Shown: positions 1-11,457 of the stretch, in pieces
How positions within the stretch are numbered: position 1 is the stretch's first letter
Layout of the letters: every line of letters starts with the position of its first letter
The notes under the pieces: generated by a model
Database searches by the model: none
What the model was told of the DNA's origin: nothing
Seen by the model: only the letters and a program-made list of their open reading frames with translations
Program-made: the position numbers and the translations under genes
DNA from: Quercus robur
Lineage: Eukaryota > Streptophyta > Magnoliopsida > Fagales > Fagaceae
DNA length: 64,000 nt
Direction: 5' to 3'
Assembly: GCF_932294415.1 (NCBI RefSeq)
Contig: NC_065537.1
Coordinates: forward strand, 67,718,290-67,782,289

Positions 1-1309
1 GACTTTGAGGAGATTTTCAACCCAGTCATCAAACCTCCCATTGTGAGAATCATTCTCTCACTTGCTGTCCAGTTCAATTGGCCTCTAAGACAACTTGATG
101 TAAGCAATGCATTCTTACATGGTTTTTTGAGAGAGGATGTGTATATGGTTCAGCCCCCTGGCTATGTTGACTTAGCTCACCCTACTTATGTTTGTAAGCT
201 TCTCAAGTCTCTCTATGGGCTCAAACAAGCCCCTAGAGCCTGGTTTGAGAGATTTTCAACCCAATTGCTTCATATTGGGTTTCAGGCTTCTCTCTCAGAC
301 TCCTCCTTATTCACTCTCAAACATGGCACCTTAGTGGCCTTCTTGCTTGTTTATGTTGATGATACAGTCCTCACTGGCAACAGTCCTCAGTTCCTAAACT
401 CTTCAATTTCTCAACTCAGTGCAGTCTTTGAGCTTAAGGATCTAGGACCACTAAACTACTTTCTGGGGCTTCAAATTACTAGAACTGACAAAGGCCTACT
501 TGTGACTCAGACTAAGTATGCTCAGGACTTGCATCTCAGAGTCAACATGCATACTTCTAAACCAGCCTGTACCCCATGTGCTCCTAATACTAGATTGTCT
601 CCCACTAATGGTGCTTTGCTTTCTAACCCTCATGAATTTAGGAGTTTGGTTGGCTCTTTGCACTACTTTACATTCACTAGGCCTGATCTCAGTTTTGCAG
701 TCCAACAAGTTTGTCAGTTTATGTCCAATCCCAAATATTTACATTTAATTGCTACTAAAAGAATTTTGAGATATGTGCATGGTACCTTAAATCATGGTGT
801 CTTTCTTCAACTTGGCCCTCTCTCTTTATCTACCTTCTCTAACTCGGATTGGGCTAGGGATCCCTATGACCAACACTCCATCACGGGTTACATTGTTTAT
901 CTGGGCTACAATCCTATAACTTGGAGTGCAAAGAAACAGGACACCATCTCTAGATCTTTCACTAAGTCTAAGTATCGAGCATTAGCCACCACTACTGCTG
1001 AGCCCTAATGGCTTCGCCAGGTGTTGCGTGATCTTGGGGTTTTTATTCCTGTCCCTCCTAAACTTTGGTGTGACAAAGTGTCTACACTTGCTATTGCCTC
1101 CAATCTTGTATTCCATGCCTGCACCAAACACATCGAGGTCGACTACCATTTTGTTTGTGAGAAGGTCTTGCGAAAGGATCTTCAAGTCAAGTATATTGCC
1201 ACAAGTGATCAACTGGCTGATGTGTTTACTAAGAGCCTCCTACTTCCAGATTTGCCTTTCTTAGATCCAAAATCATGGTATCCGTTGAGCCCCTGGTTTT
1301 GCGGGGGGA
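1..1309 (+). mobile_element. Ty1/copia retrotransposon fragment: reverse transcriptase and RNase H, decayed
   Basis: The window opens inside a copia-type pol gene. Frame 1 reads the RT domain, with motifs such as QLDVSNAFLHG (about 91-123), SLYGLKQAPRAW and the catalytic YVDD at about 352-363. The RNase H part follows, with the SDWA-type motif (about 847) and the C-terminal ADVFTKSL block (about 1216-1240). A TAA at 1006-1008 interrupts the frame between the two halves of RNase H, so this copy cannot make full-length polyprotein. Gag, protease and integrase would lie to the left, outside the window. A purine tract ending in GGGGGGA sits directly before the putative 3' LTR at 1310. The family is clear; the activity is dead. 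Confidence 0.93.
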
Positions 1310-1758
1310 TGTTAAAGGAAGCACTGAAACTCAGAAATCAAAAATAGAAGAAGAAGACTCATAACGACTAGTGTTATGTGTAACGGTTCTTAGACTAAAA
1401 CGTTGTCGTTTTGTGTCTTAGTTAAAGTATGTAACTGAGTTAAGAAGAAACGGTGTCGTTCAACTTATTGAAACTGTGCCGTTTTATGTCTGCCTGTTAT
1501 AAGTGTTCAGCGGTGCCGTTTTGGAGTCATCTCTCCTAAAGGCTATCTGATGTGAGGAGTTTTCTTTCTCTGTGTTGAAGATATACAGTTATGGTTTCAG
1601 CTCTAACTGTCACTCAAGCCAGGCTGTCACGCCGGAATTTGCGGAGTATATTTTGGGATTAGTTCTGAGTTTGTTAAGAGCAGTTGTGCTCTCTGGAATG
1701 CTCAATCTGTAATGCTCAATCTGTAATGTACTTTATGTAAGGTTGAATTTAATCAACC
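1310..1758 (+). repeat. Putative 3' LTR of the copia fragment
   Basis: Directly after the polypurine tract GCGGGGGGA the sequence begins TGTTAAAGG, a typical copia LTR start. The most likely end is the CA of CAACCA near 1758, just before another TGTTGG. The 5' LTR is outside the window, so the right boundary cannot be confirmed by LTR-LTR comparison and may be wrong by tens of bases. Confidence 0.55.
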
Positions 1759-1761
1759 ATG

Positions 1762-2830
1762 TGTTGGCTTTATTCCATGACAAATTTGCTTGTAATATAG
1801 CACTTAGAAACCTTGTATTTAGGTGGGAATCATGTAAGGGTAGTGTGTGAGAGAGTGTGAAGAAATGCTCAAGACAGTGCAGTGAAGCAGAGACTCGCGG
1901 GTGGCTCGCGGCTTGTTAGCCGCCAAAAGTTGCTCACTTACAGAGCATGCAGGGGAGCTGAACAGTCACGCCACCTGGAGCACTACCCGACAAAAATCCA
2001 GACTGGCCATTAAGTTTGCTCGTGACTTGAACTCGCGACTCAGTCAAGTCGCGAGGTCAAGTCGCCAGCCAGCCCTGTTTTTTTTTTTTGGAAAAACTGA
2101 CTCTTCGTATTCCATTCTCACACCAGTATAAATACACCTCATTCCCACAAGATATGTGTGGCCATTCAGAAAGAAAAACCCTAAGAGAGGTTTCTTCAAA
2201 ACACCCACCCAATTAGAGAGAGCTACTCATTCCTAGAGAAATCTTTGTAGTCTCTTCTCATTCCCTCTCTCATTGTCATACCTCTTGAGAGGAGATTTCT
2301 ATCCAAACACTACCCACACCCATTCAGAGTGTTGAGTGTTTTTGGAGCTTTGGGAAGCATTGGAAGATGCCAAGGATGGCGGATGCTACGGTCTAGTAGC
2401 GGAATCCGGTAAGCTAGAAAAGAAAAAGGTTCGGCGCAACCTCGTTGGAGCAAGAAGCTTGGAGGGCTTAGGTACATCGGGTAGATTAGGCTTGGAGGGT
2501 TTATTACTGTTCATGTATCCCAACTACATTTTCTAGTGGATTATTGACCGCTTGGAGGGCGGCGGAGAGGTTTTACGCCGAGGGCTTCGGTTTCCTCTTC
2601 GATAACACATCGTGTGTTGTCCTTGTGTTTGCATCTCTCTTCCCTTTATCTTTGCCTTTTATTTTCTGCTGTGGATGTGATTTATAATTGGCTTAGATTG
2701 ATTTCCAATTCTGTTTATAGCTTATGTTCATTTTCCGCACACTAGTTGTTTGTCATAAAGCTTGAATTGGTTATTTTATATTTGGGGGTCTAAACGTTCA
2801 AGGGTGTTTATACACATATTTGAACTTTCA
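1762..2830 (+). repeat. LTR-like sequence with TATA box (possible solo LTR)
   Basis: The stretch starts with TGTTGG, contains a good TATA box (TATAAATA, 2127-2134) and a transcribed-leader-like segment, then ends in an AT-rich zone with GGGGGTCTAAACGTTCAAGG and GAACTTTCA at 2830. That is the style of the U5 end of a plant LTR. No internal retrotransposon coding follows, and I could not find matching target-site duplications, so a solo LTR is an inference. Short open frames here (for example 1901-2131 and 2336-2536) look non-genic. Confidence 0.45.
2127..2134 (+). promoter_or_regulatory. TATA box inside the LTR-like sequence
   Basis: TATAAATA lies about 700 bp before the apparent LTR end, with an RNA-leader-like pyrimidine/purine mix downstream. 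It is the expected core promoter position for an LTR (U3/R boundary). The role is inferred only from sequence. Confidence 0.4.
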
Positions 2831-3000
2831 CTTTATCTATAAATAGAGTAGGTGCTATGTATTTTTCAATTAAGCTTGATGAAATAGAAATCAATTTTCT
2901 CTTGTTTCTCTTTCTTGTTTTACTCTCTCTCTCTTCTTCTTCTCTGTTTGTCTTGCTCATTCGCCATTGTTGTCCATCTTTCAAGCTTCAAAATTCTACA

Positions 3001-3439
3001 AATCATCACAACAATTCCAGTTGAACTGACTTTTCAAAGTTCAGAAAATCCTTGCCATTCTCTATATAACCTCAAATCAGAGGTCGCCAAAAACATAATG
3101 CACCAATATACTCAATCTCAACTGGTCCCTCCTCCACATATAAACTCTAGACGGAAAATGATGTCGTGGGTTCAACTCCCATTGGGTTGCGCGTATCATT
3201 TATCATTCAAAAATAATAACCCATTCAAGAACAGCAATTTCCACACACAAACATACAAGCACAAAGTTCATTCTACATAAATTTCCACAAGACTCCCACT
3301 CTTAACACTCCCAAACCTCACTATTAAATAAAGCAAAATGCATTCATCCCAAATTTGTTATCCTTTCAATCTCATATAGCACCGAAACCATTAAAATGCA
3401 AAGTACTCTACCTTCCCCCATACTTTTGCTGATTCAAAT
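3001..3439. repeat. 439-bp copy of NAC-alpha intron 1 sequence
   Basis: This block is nearly the same as 30717-31155, which is inside intron 1 of the NAC-alpha gene. Aligning by eye gives roughly 95% identity with single-base changes and one-base indels. Homology starts at AATCATCA and stops at GATTCAAAT in both copies. They lie in the same orientation, 27.7 kb apart, and no NAC-alpha exon sequence accompanies this copy. It contains a tRNA-type B-box-like word (GGTTCAACTCC, about 3160-3170) but no convincing A box. It could be a duplicated intron piece or two copies of a dispersed repeat. Confidence 0.85.
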
Positions 3440-3842
3440 TTCCCGGGTTTGCTTGCTTGCAGATTTAATTTGTTCTGAACTGTTTGTCTAATACAGCATG
3501 TGGCAATTTGGCATACTTCTGTTTCTTCCCTCTTGTAGAACTAAACCAGTGCTTGTAAAAGGTGGAAGTGCACTCTAGAGCTTCTACTATTTGAGGAATC
3601 AAACAGGGTATCATACTTTTTTTTTTGGGTGTGTATTTTTCATTAAATTGGGTTACTAATTTCCAAGTTGGGTGCTAAATTATGCTGTTTCTAGATAGCT
3701 GAATCCTGAATGTCAAAATTGCTTTCTGCATGGTAATCTTAAGAGACTTTCCAAAGCAACTTCCGGTTATTTACTACTCTTGTTAAGACGTGTATGTATT
3801 AGCCAAACCTTGAACTATGTTTAGAAGGTACATTTTCCTTAG

Positions 3843-4800
3843 CATTGATTTGTTATACATATTACCCTTTATTTGTTCTCACACTAGTTACAACTCCATC
3901 ATACATATTCTTAGTCAATTTAATATACTTTAGAGGAACACTTTTCTTTTCAAAAACCTACCACAACCTCTCTAGGTATTCTATCATATGCTTTCTTTAT
4001 ATCAATAAAACCATCTGGAGATCTTTCTAGGATTTTTTATATTCTCAATTAGATATCTAAGAAAATTGCTTTTGTGGTAGACTGCCTTGACATAAAACTA
4101 AATTGATTATCCAACATTGTTGTTTCATGTCTTAACTAAGAAGTATGGACATAGTCATGACATGACACCAAACACAACAGCATGATAATTCTTGAAATAT
4201 TAGCACATGACATGGTGGGAATATGACAATTAATTTTTTTTTTTTTTGGATTGGTATAGGGGATATAACTATTAATAATGTTATTTAATATACATTCTTA
4301 GGTATATTTTATGTTTATTTCAAGTTTTCAAAATAAATAATAACTATCAAAATCTTTAAAAGCATATCTAAAATCAAAGAAATTTTTTTTAAACAAAAAA
4401 AAAAAATTTATTTCCCCTCCCAACACAATGAGGACATGTGTATAGGAGTGTCCTTGGCATAGCCGGCATTGACATGTGTCAGATAGGGATGCTCAACACG
4501 AACATGCTGAGGATTTTGGAATGTCCATGCTTCTTAGTGTCTTAACCTATGTTTGATCATTATCTCCTAAAGTTTCATAGTTTGACTCATAAGTTTATTT
4601 TCATAGCAATTTTTTATAATTTCAAATATCTTCTTTGTTCTTAGATATAGGTGTTAAAATATTCTTCCTCCATTCTCTAGGAATTTTGTTAATACTAAAG
4701 ATCCTATTGAATCCTAAATTTTTGAGGAATAAATTTAACTTATGTTGATTCTAGGGTTAGAAATTTTTTTTGAAGAATTAATAGGAAAATGTAGAGTTCT
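3843..4800 (-). mobile_element. Degenerate LINE reverse transcriptase fragment, in two pieces
   Basis: Read on the minus strand, 3843-4140 encodes a decayed non-LTR RT motif resembling FIDxxKAYDRxPRE followed by a YDGVVTSVRT-like block. Farther upstream on that strand (about 4540-4700) come an MSxTMKLxE...HR block and an IPREWRKN..TPI.KNKED block, in the order expected for LINE RT. Several frameshifts and stops are present. The two pieces are separated by about 400 bp of AT-rich sequence with repeated GACATG/CATGACA words. The fragment lies upstream of the membrane-protein exons, probably in an intron of that gene. Confidence 0.75.
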
Positions 4801-4884
4801 CACCTCTTTTGTTTAGATTCTACGGTAGTCAGGAAGGTGTTCTGAATATATCTCGTCATAAATACAACCTACACTTGCTTTTAG

Positions 4885-6204
4885 GTTTTATGTTGCTCCT
4901 GTACCTGGAAGGATGGGTTATCTTGCCGCTGTTGAAAGGTGACTACTAATATATTATTATTTTCTGATGCATAAATGATCAAGAAGTTGTATAGAAAAAA
5001 ATAAATAGATGTCGTGAAACTTTTGGCCATTTTCAGATTCCTCAAAGTAATGGCCATGGTGTGGGCCGGAAGCCAAATTACTTAGCTTATAAGAGCTGGC
5101 GGGTGAGCTGCCAGAACTCAAAATTTCTTCGATTATTTAGTAATTTGTATGGACATCATGATGTTTCTTGATTCTTGAATAAGCAATTCAGCTGTATGAT
5201 AATGGAATATTCTTTACTATTTTACTAAAAATGGAACGAAATAATATTGTTTTAAATTAAGTCATTTGAGCCATTGGTCAATATATATATTTGAGCTGTT
5301 TGGAATATATGCTTGTTGAAGTTATGATCGCTCAACTATACTGTTGGTTGAAGCAGATACAAGAACACAATAATGGGAGAAAAAGGGAAAAGCCATATGT
5401 CATGAATTGTTAAATCTATATCTAGTGCATGCTGTTGAAATAAGTTGTCTCTTTGATGCAGCAGAAGGGATTGTTTCTTTTCAATCTTTGCTGTAAATCT
5501 CGTGATCAACATTGTGAGAATGTTAGTATATGATGATATGATGATTCCAAGGCATGAATGTTATTAGTGTTTTCTTAGCTCTCTTCTTCTTTGTAATTAG
5601 TGTTTTTTTTTTTTTTACATTTTTGCTTTTCCATCTTTTTTTGTACATTTGATATGCTGGTGCTACTCTGCATTTAGCAGTTTTTTGAATATACATCTTT
5701 CTTACCTATCAAAAAAAAAAAAAGTTATTGCTGAAAAAATTGTTTTAAAATTTCTACTTTAGATACTGGCATATTATATTCAGTAAAAAAAACAAATTTT
5801 ATCTATAGGTTATGAACATTGTTCTAGGTTTTTCCCATCTTTTATTTCGTAATGATATTGTTTAACTGCTGATTTCATTTAAATGCCATTGTACTCACTC
5901 TTATTGAATAGAAGTTCTTTTTGTGTTAAACTTAACAGTCTTTTGATTCTATAGAGGTTCTTTTTATGCAGAGCGCTTGCCCTTGCACCTTTTGTAGACA
6001 GAGGATTGTCATGGTTCACTGTGAAATTTAAGTTTGAGTCTCAGGGGAAGGTAAGCGACACTGAAAATTTTTAAAAATTCTTGTTTTGTTCAATTACAAG
6101 TATCTCATTCCTTTAACTGTTTCCAGGCTTTCATGGCAATTGTTGGGTTCTGTTTTGCACTGGCTATCATCCTATTTTTGGTTGTGACATTGCTTTGGGC
6201 CTGA
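4885..6204 (+). pseudogene. Small conserved membrane-protein gene, last four exons, with an in-frame stop
   Basis: Four exons with proper splice signals and matching phases read one product: 4885-4938, 5037-5102, 5972-6050 and 6127-6204. The product includes YVAPVPGRMGYLAAVERFL, VMAMVWAGSQIT, ALAPFVDRGLSWFT, then KFKFESQGK and a C-terminal transmembrane segment (AFMAIVGFCFALAIILFLVV) ending in TLLWA and TGA. I do not recognise a named family. It looks like a short conserved plant membrane protein. TAG at 5083-5085 stands where a Lys codon (AAG) would be expected by one base change. I could not find the first exon upstream, where LINE, LTR and repeat sequence fill the space. Intact splice sites and conserved-looking codons suggest either a recent loss or a sequencing error at one base. 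Confidence 0.6.
5570..5723 (+). mobile_element. 5'-truncated LINE/SINE 3' end with poly(A) and target duplication
   Basis: About 154 bp ending in CTTACCTATC plus 13 A is flanked by imperfect 10-bp direct repeats: GTTATTAGTG at 5560-5569 and GTTATTGCTG at 5724-5733 (8 of 10 match). T-rich runs precede the tail, as in plant LINE 3' UTRs. It lies in the intron between the second and third visible exons of the membrane-protein gene, and is a longer version of the micro-insertions found elsewhere in the window. Confidence 0.55.
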
Positions 6205-6576
6205 AGCTATTCCTCTTGTTTGTTCTCGCCTGGCTAATACAACAGAGCCTTAATTTCTCTAGTTCTCTTTAAATATTTTCATTTTTGTTTTTCCTTTAAA
6301 TCACACCATCTATATGTAGTTCATGTCCCAATTAGTTTTCTGTATCATTATTTGCTGCTGTTGCAGAATAAATTCAGCCTCTTGTTAAATCAAATTTTGT
6401 TGTACAGCGTAGATTTTGTTGCAAATAAAAGATACTATACAACTATAGATATGAGTACGTTCTCATAAATGAGTACGCTACAATGTACGATGGTGTCCGA
6501 AAACCTCAGGAAAGTGATTTTCCCTTGTCTTTTGATGATGCATTAAAAATGTTCTTAAAGCCTGGAGACATTTACT

Positions 6577-6700
6577 GTTTTTAGTTGTGATGATTTGGGG
6601 CTAAAGCTATTCTTGATGTTTGTTCTCACTTGGTTAGGTCGAGAGAGCCTTCTCTAGTTCTCTTTCAACATTGGCGTTTTTGGTTTTTCCTTTAAAAGTT
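6577..6700 (+). repeat. Diverged direct repeat of the membrane-protein gene's 3' end
   Basis: This stretch resembles 6178-6301 at roughly 75% by eye. Shared words are GTTGTGA, AAGCTATTC, TTGTTTGTTCTC, CTCTAGTTCTCTTT and TTTTTCCTTTAAA. The copied piece covers the end of the last exon plus the start of the 3' UTR, so it is an old local duplication of the gene's tail. Confidence 0.6.
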
Positions 6701-6775
6701 CTGGTTTAGTTCACTTAATTTTATTTTGAACACAAGTTAAGCTTGTGTTCATCATCAAGCTAAATTATAAGTTCA

Positions 6776-6826
6776 AACTTGTTTTATTTATTTACCAAAA
6801 AAAAAAAAAAAAAACTTGTTTTATTT
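6776..6826 (+). mobile_element. Micro-retroinsertion: ATTTACC plus poly(A), 14-bp target duplication
   Basis: A 23-bp insert (6790-6812), ATTTACC followed by 16 A, sits between perfect 14-bp direct repeats AACTTGTTTTATTT (6776-6789 and 6813-6826). The insert contains no other sequence. Confidence 0.8.
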
Positions 6827-7163
6827 TCTTATTGAAAAAGCTTGAACTTGTTCCTAGGCTAATTGCTTATTCTATTCTTATATAAAGTAACCAACATTAC
6901 TAAAAAAATTTAACTCTTCACAAATCTATACTAATAATTAGTAACTAAATTATAGTTGAGATTTTACTATTAGAGTTAACTAGATGTATTACTTTCATTT
7001 ATAAACTAATATAATATGAATGATTCGTTCATATTGGCCATCAGTTTGTAAATGAAAGGCAGTGCTGAAATTCAATTTGGTAAACTGCTGATTTTCACTA
7101 TCGAAATTAGTACTCCATGAGATCTTTTACTGTATCTTGGACATAACGGGTATACTTGATAGC

Positions 7164-7217
7164 TAGGAAGTGAGCTGATTTTTTTTTTTTTTTCCCCGAA
7201 TAGGAAGTGAGCTGATT
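7164..7217 (-). mobile_element. Micro-retroinsertion: TTCGGGG plus poly(A), 17-bp target duplication
   Basis: A 20-bp insert (7181-7200) reads TTCGGGG plus 13 A on the minus strand. It lies between perfect 17-bp repeats TAGGAAGTGAGCTGATT (7164-7180 and 7201-7217). Confidence 0.8.
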
Positions 7218-7481
7218 GAGTTAAATTGTTCTTGATAATCCATACTGCATCATTACTACTCTTACTCTCATGACAAAGTACATGGTCAACTCCAATTATT
7301 TTTTGTAACAACCTTGGACTTTGATGTTTAGCCTTCATTTGTTGAAACCAAAAACACTTCAAAACAAAATGTGCAACTTCTCACTTCGTACCCCAAAAAA
7401 TCCCTGAACCATGCAATGATCACACAGTTTCCCTCGAGTTGTTTGTTCATCACAGTTCCAATAAAAGAGATGAAATGCAAT

Positions 7482-7652
7482 TGGACTGAAAGGACAGAAA
7501 TAAACCGAAATGAACCGAATGGACCCAAGTGGACTGAAATGGACTAAATAGACCGAAATGGATTGATTGAACAAAAGTGAACTGAAATGGACAAAAGTGG
7601 GTGGAATGGATGGAAGTAGACCAAAATAGGTTGAATGGATCGAAGTGGATGG
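7482..7652. repeat. Degenerate short-period tandem repeat (GGACTGAAAT-like)
   Basis: About 170 bp consist of variants of an 11-13 bp word such as GGACTGAAAT, GGACCGAAAT and GGATGGAAGT. Open frames across it on the minus strand (7328-7694) are a by-product of the repeat. Confidence 0.75.
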
Positions 7653-7699
7653 AAAGAAGTTAAGAACATAGCAACTATAAATGCTACGTTTCAACTTTT

Positions 7700-8590
7700 A
7701 GATATTATATAGATAACTTCACATTTCCAATGTTTATTTGTTTATGCTTATGCTTATACCCTCACCAAGCAATATAATGTATTGTCTATAATTTGATAAG
7801 ATCCAGAAGGTAAAGTAATCATGTGGTCATTCTAGGTTACATTGCAATTTAGAGAACACCTTCTGCTAACCTACCAATGATCTCTGGTTTTCTCAAAATT
7901 ATTTCCCAAACTCAGAAAATACATTTTTTCTTTTCAAAAACACACTTCACTTAACCCATTTCATCCTTATGCATTATTTATAATGTAGAAATTCAAATAC
8001 ATTACAATGTGACATTTTACCCCAAAAACCAAAAGCCAAATTTATTTTACGTTCCATTGAGTAAATGACATACAATTTTAAGATTTTAAGATGGGCATTG
8101 TGAGAGTTCCTAACACATTTTCCATACATAATCGAACCTTAAAACTCATATTTTTTGTTATAGTCATGATTTTGACTCTCAATTAGGCTAGGAGACCCCG
8201 AGACTTTCCTTAACCTAGGTTTGATAAAAAAATCAAAAGAAAAAAAAATGATTGATGGATATTTCATAAATCATGAAATCCCTAACTAGCCACCAATTTA
8301 ACTCCCTATATTTCAGAGCATATAGAAATTGCGATTTTTTTTCTCACGCATATACTTTATTCTTAAAAGGGAAAAGATTAGGTACCTAGTATAATTAACC
8401 AATATCTATAATTTCATTGTATTTATTTTTATTTTTAATTAGGGGTTATTTAACTTATTTAAGAAATTATAGTCCCATCTAGGTTGACTTAATGAGCAAG
8501 TCTTTTTTACAACTCAACACTCCGAGTCTATGAGTGCACTCTTTGACGGTTAAGTAATACATAACCTAAGTATCATAATGTGGTTTGGAC
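7700..8590. other. AT-rich spacer without recognisable genes
   Basis: No coding signal, RNA gene or clear repeat is visible on either strand. The last 30 bp (TATCATAATGTGGTTTGGAC) resemble a unit of the minisatellite found after the copia element at 13.9 kb, which suggests the element inserted into that array. Confidence 0.5.
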
Positions 8591-8592
8591 AT

Positions 8593-8818
8593 TGTTGGAG
8601 AATTTTAATATTAATTAATTAAAATGAATAAATATTACAACTTAAATGTAAAGATGTGGGAGTGAATATGGAAGATAAGGAGTTAGTGAAAATTTTTAAT
8701 CCCACATTGAAAAGGAGAGAGACTATTTTATTCTTTTTAATTGTGATGATTAATGGGTTAATATGAATTGAATCAGATATTGGGTTAGATACGTGCGTTA
8801 GGGGGAGGTGAAGGGTGG
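8593..8818 (+). repeat. 5' LTR of the copia element
   Basis: It starts TGTTGGAGAATTTT and matches 13657-13882 throughout. The copies stop agreeing after GGGTGGAGGT, so the LTR ends near 8818, where the primer-binding-site-like AGGTATCA begins. A terminal CA is not visible, so the exact end is uncertain. Confidence 0.85.
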
Positions 8819-8859
8819 AGGTATCAAAAACCGGTAACAAAGTTTAGCAGTCCCCTTTC

Positions 8860-9720
8860 GCTTTAAGGGAGCCCACTTCAAGAGGTGGAAAGGAAAGATC
8901 CTCTTCCACTTGAGTCTTCTCAAAGTCGCCTACATCCTCACTAATAAGAATCTATCAAAGGCTTCTACCGATGAGATGAATGAGGAAGAATTTTGTCTCC
9001 ACCATGGAAAAATAGATAAGTATACAAAAAATGAATATTATTGTCGCTCTTATCTTTTGAATTGTCTTGCCGATCATTTCTATAATTATTATGATACAAC
9101 TTATAACTCTGCCAAGAAAATTTGGAAAGCTTTACAAAGCAAGTATGATATTGAGGAGGTTGGTGCAAAGAAGTATACTACTAGTAGATTTTTCCATTAC
9201 CAAATGGTGGATGGAAAATCGGTGGTGGATCAAGCACAAGACTTCCAAATTATTGTGGCAGAATTGAGATCCGAAGGTATAAAGATTGGAGACAATTTGG
9301 TGGTAGCTAGCATAATTGATAAACTACCATAATCTTGGAAGTAGTTCCAAAAGACTTTGCGGCACAAACAAAAGGAGACATCCTTGGAGAATTTGATTAC
9401 ACGCATCCGTGTAAAGGAGGAGGCTAGAGGACAAGATGCACTCATGACACAAGAAAGCAATGTTAATTCCACCACAAAGGTAAACTCTATTTCAGCCAAT
9501 AATAATACGCCCAAAAATCATTTTTCTAGAAATGGTCAATTGAAGCCTAAAAAGAGAACCTTTAAAAATAATAATAAACCTCAAGGAAGGGGAAACCTGA
9601 AAATATATATATATTACAATAAGAACCAAGGACCCCCTTCATAAGATCAATTTAATAGATCCTATTTTGTCTGTGGCAAGAGTGGGCATATCACTTGATT
9701 TTGCAAATTTCGGAAACCTG
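8860..9720 (+). pseudogene. Copia gag remnant with zinc-knuckle trace
   Basis: The first frame (to TAA at 9330) reads a copia gag (UBN2-like) domain: [32 protein letters not shown] stop and frame change at about 9333-9357 separates it from the continuation ([20 protein letters not shown]). A zinc-knuckle trace, VCGKSGHIT-stop-FCK, is at about 9660-9710 with its first Cys replaced and an internal stop. The protein would package element RNA in virus-like particles; this copy cannot. Confidence 0.85.
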
Positions 9721-9758
9721 AATCTGTCCCACAGGCTAACGTAACCAAAGAGCCTTTA

Positions 9759-10900
9759 GTGGCTATGATTACAGACATCAATATGGTGCAATATGTTGAA
9801 GGGTGGTGGGTTGATTCTAGTGCTAGAAGGCACATCTGCTATGACAAAAATTTGTTCAAGTTGTACACTCCTTTTGAAGAAGAAAAAACTATAATGCTTG
9901 GTAACTCTAGCAAAACCAAGGTTTTTGGGAGTGGTGAGGTTGATTTGAAATTCACTTCTGGATTTGTGCTAACATTGAAAGATGTACTTTACACTCCATC
10001 CATGATGAAGAATTTGATGTCAAGTTTTTTGCTTAACAAGGCTCGCTTCAAACAAACTATGGAATCTAATAACTATGTAATCACTAAAAAGGGATTAATT
10101 GTGGGCAAGGGTTATGCTTGTGATGGAATGTTTAGATTGAATGTTGAGAATAATAAAGCATCTACCAGTTCAGTTTATATGCTTTCTTCTATTAATTTTT
10201 GGCATGCTCGTTTGTGTCATATAAATAGTAAATATGTGGGAATCATGAGTAGTTTAGGATTAATTCCAAGACTGTCAAAAGATTTTGAAAAATGTGAAAC
10301 TTGTAGTCAAGCTAAGATTACAAAAAGGCCTCATAAAAGTGTTGTAAGAAATACTGAATTACTTGAGTTAATTCACTCCAATTTATGTGAATTTGAGGGA
10401 ATTTTAACTCGTGGGGGATATAGATACATTATCACTTTTATTAATGATTTCTCAAAATATACAACTATTTATTTGTTGAAAAATAAAAGTGTTGCTTCTG
10501 AAAAATTTTAAGAATTTTTTAAAAGAAGTTGAAAATCAATTTGGTAGGAAAATAAGAAGAATAAGAAGTGATTGAGGTCATGAGTATGAATCAAATGCTT
10601 CAACTCATTTGTTCAGTTTTTGGGAATTATCTATGAAACTACTGCACCATATTCATCTGCTTCTAATGTGTGGGTGAAAGAAAAAATAGAACTCTAATTG
10701 AGTTAACAAATACCATGTTAATTGAATCTGGTTCACATTTACATTTTTAGGGTGAAGCTATTTTAAATACATGTCATGTTTTGAATAAAGTGCGACATAA
10801 AAAGTCACATACCACACCTTTTGAGATGTGGAAAGGACATAAGCCAAATTTGAGATATTTGAGAGTATAGGGTTGTCTTGCTTATGTAAGGCTTATAGAC
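9759..10900 (+). pseudogene. Copia protease and integrase remnant
   Basis: The open frame 9759-10511 holds the aspartic protease motif region ([12 protein letters not shown], where an active family reads D-S-G/T-A), a GAG-pre-integrase segment ([10 protein letters not shown]) and a zinc-binding CETCSQAK block. The start of the integrase core follows ([14 protein letters not shown]). After 10511 the integrase breaks into frameshifted pieces up to about 10900. It would cut the polyprotein and insert cDNA; both functions are lost here. Confidence 0.85.
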
Positions 10901-11406
10901 CCTAAAATACCTAAATTAGGTATAAGAGCTACTACTTGTGTTTTTCTTGGTTGTGCAATAAATAGTGCAGCCTATAGATTTTTTGATCTTGAAAAAAAAA
11001 AGTTTGAATTTGGTGATGCGATTTTTCATGAAGAAAAATTTCCTTTTAAATTGAAGAATAGTGGGGGTGAAGGAAATATTTTCTCACAACCTAGTTCTTC
11101 TACTTCTCATTTACAAAATCAAGAAAATTTTGAAATGGAACCTAGAAGGAGTAAAAGAGCTAAAGTTGAAAAGGATTTTGGTCCTGATTATTATGTTTTT
11201 AACATTGAGGAAAATCTCCAAAATTTAAAAGAGGCTTTAACATCACCTGATGCTATTTTTTTGAAAGAGATTGTAAATGATGAGATGGAATCTCTAATTT
11301 CTAATAGAACTTGGAAGTTAGTAGATCTTCCACCAGGTTGTAAGACCATAGGTTGTAAATAGGTCCTTAGAAAAAAGTTGAAACTGGATGGATCAATAGA
11401 TAAATT

Positions 11407-11457
11407 TAAAGCTAGACTTTTTTTCTTTTTTTTTTTTGATACAATAAAGCTAGACTT
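11407..11457 (-). mobile_element. Micro-retroinsertion in copia RT: TTGTATC plus poly(A), 13-bp target duplication
   Basis: A 25-bp insert (11420-11444) reads TTGTATC plus an A-rich tail on the minus strand, between perfect 13-bp repeats TAAAGCTAGACTT (11407-11419 and 11445-11457). Removing it and one repeat rejoins the RT frame (KARLVAK), so it arrived after the copia element. Confidence 0.85.

Noticed and set aside
3150-3180. tRNA gene or SINE promoter at the GGTTCAACTCC word
   Set aside because: No A box at proper spacing, no cloverleaf and no poly(A) end; only a B-box-like word.
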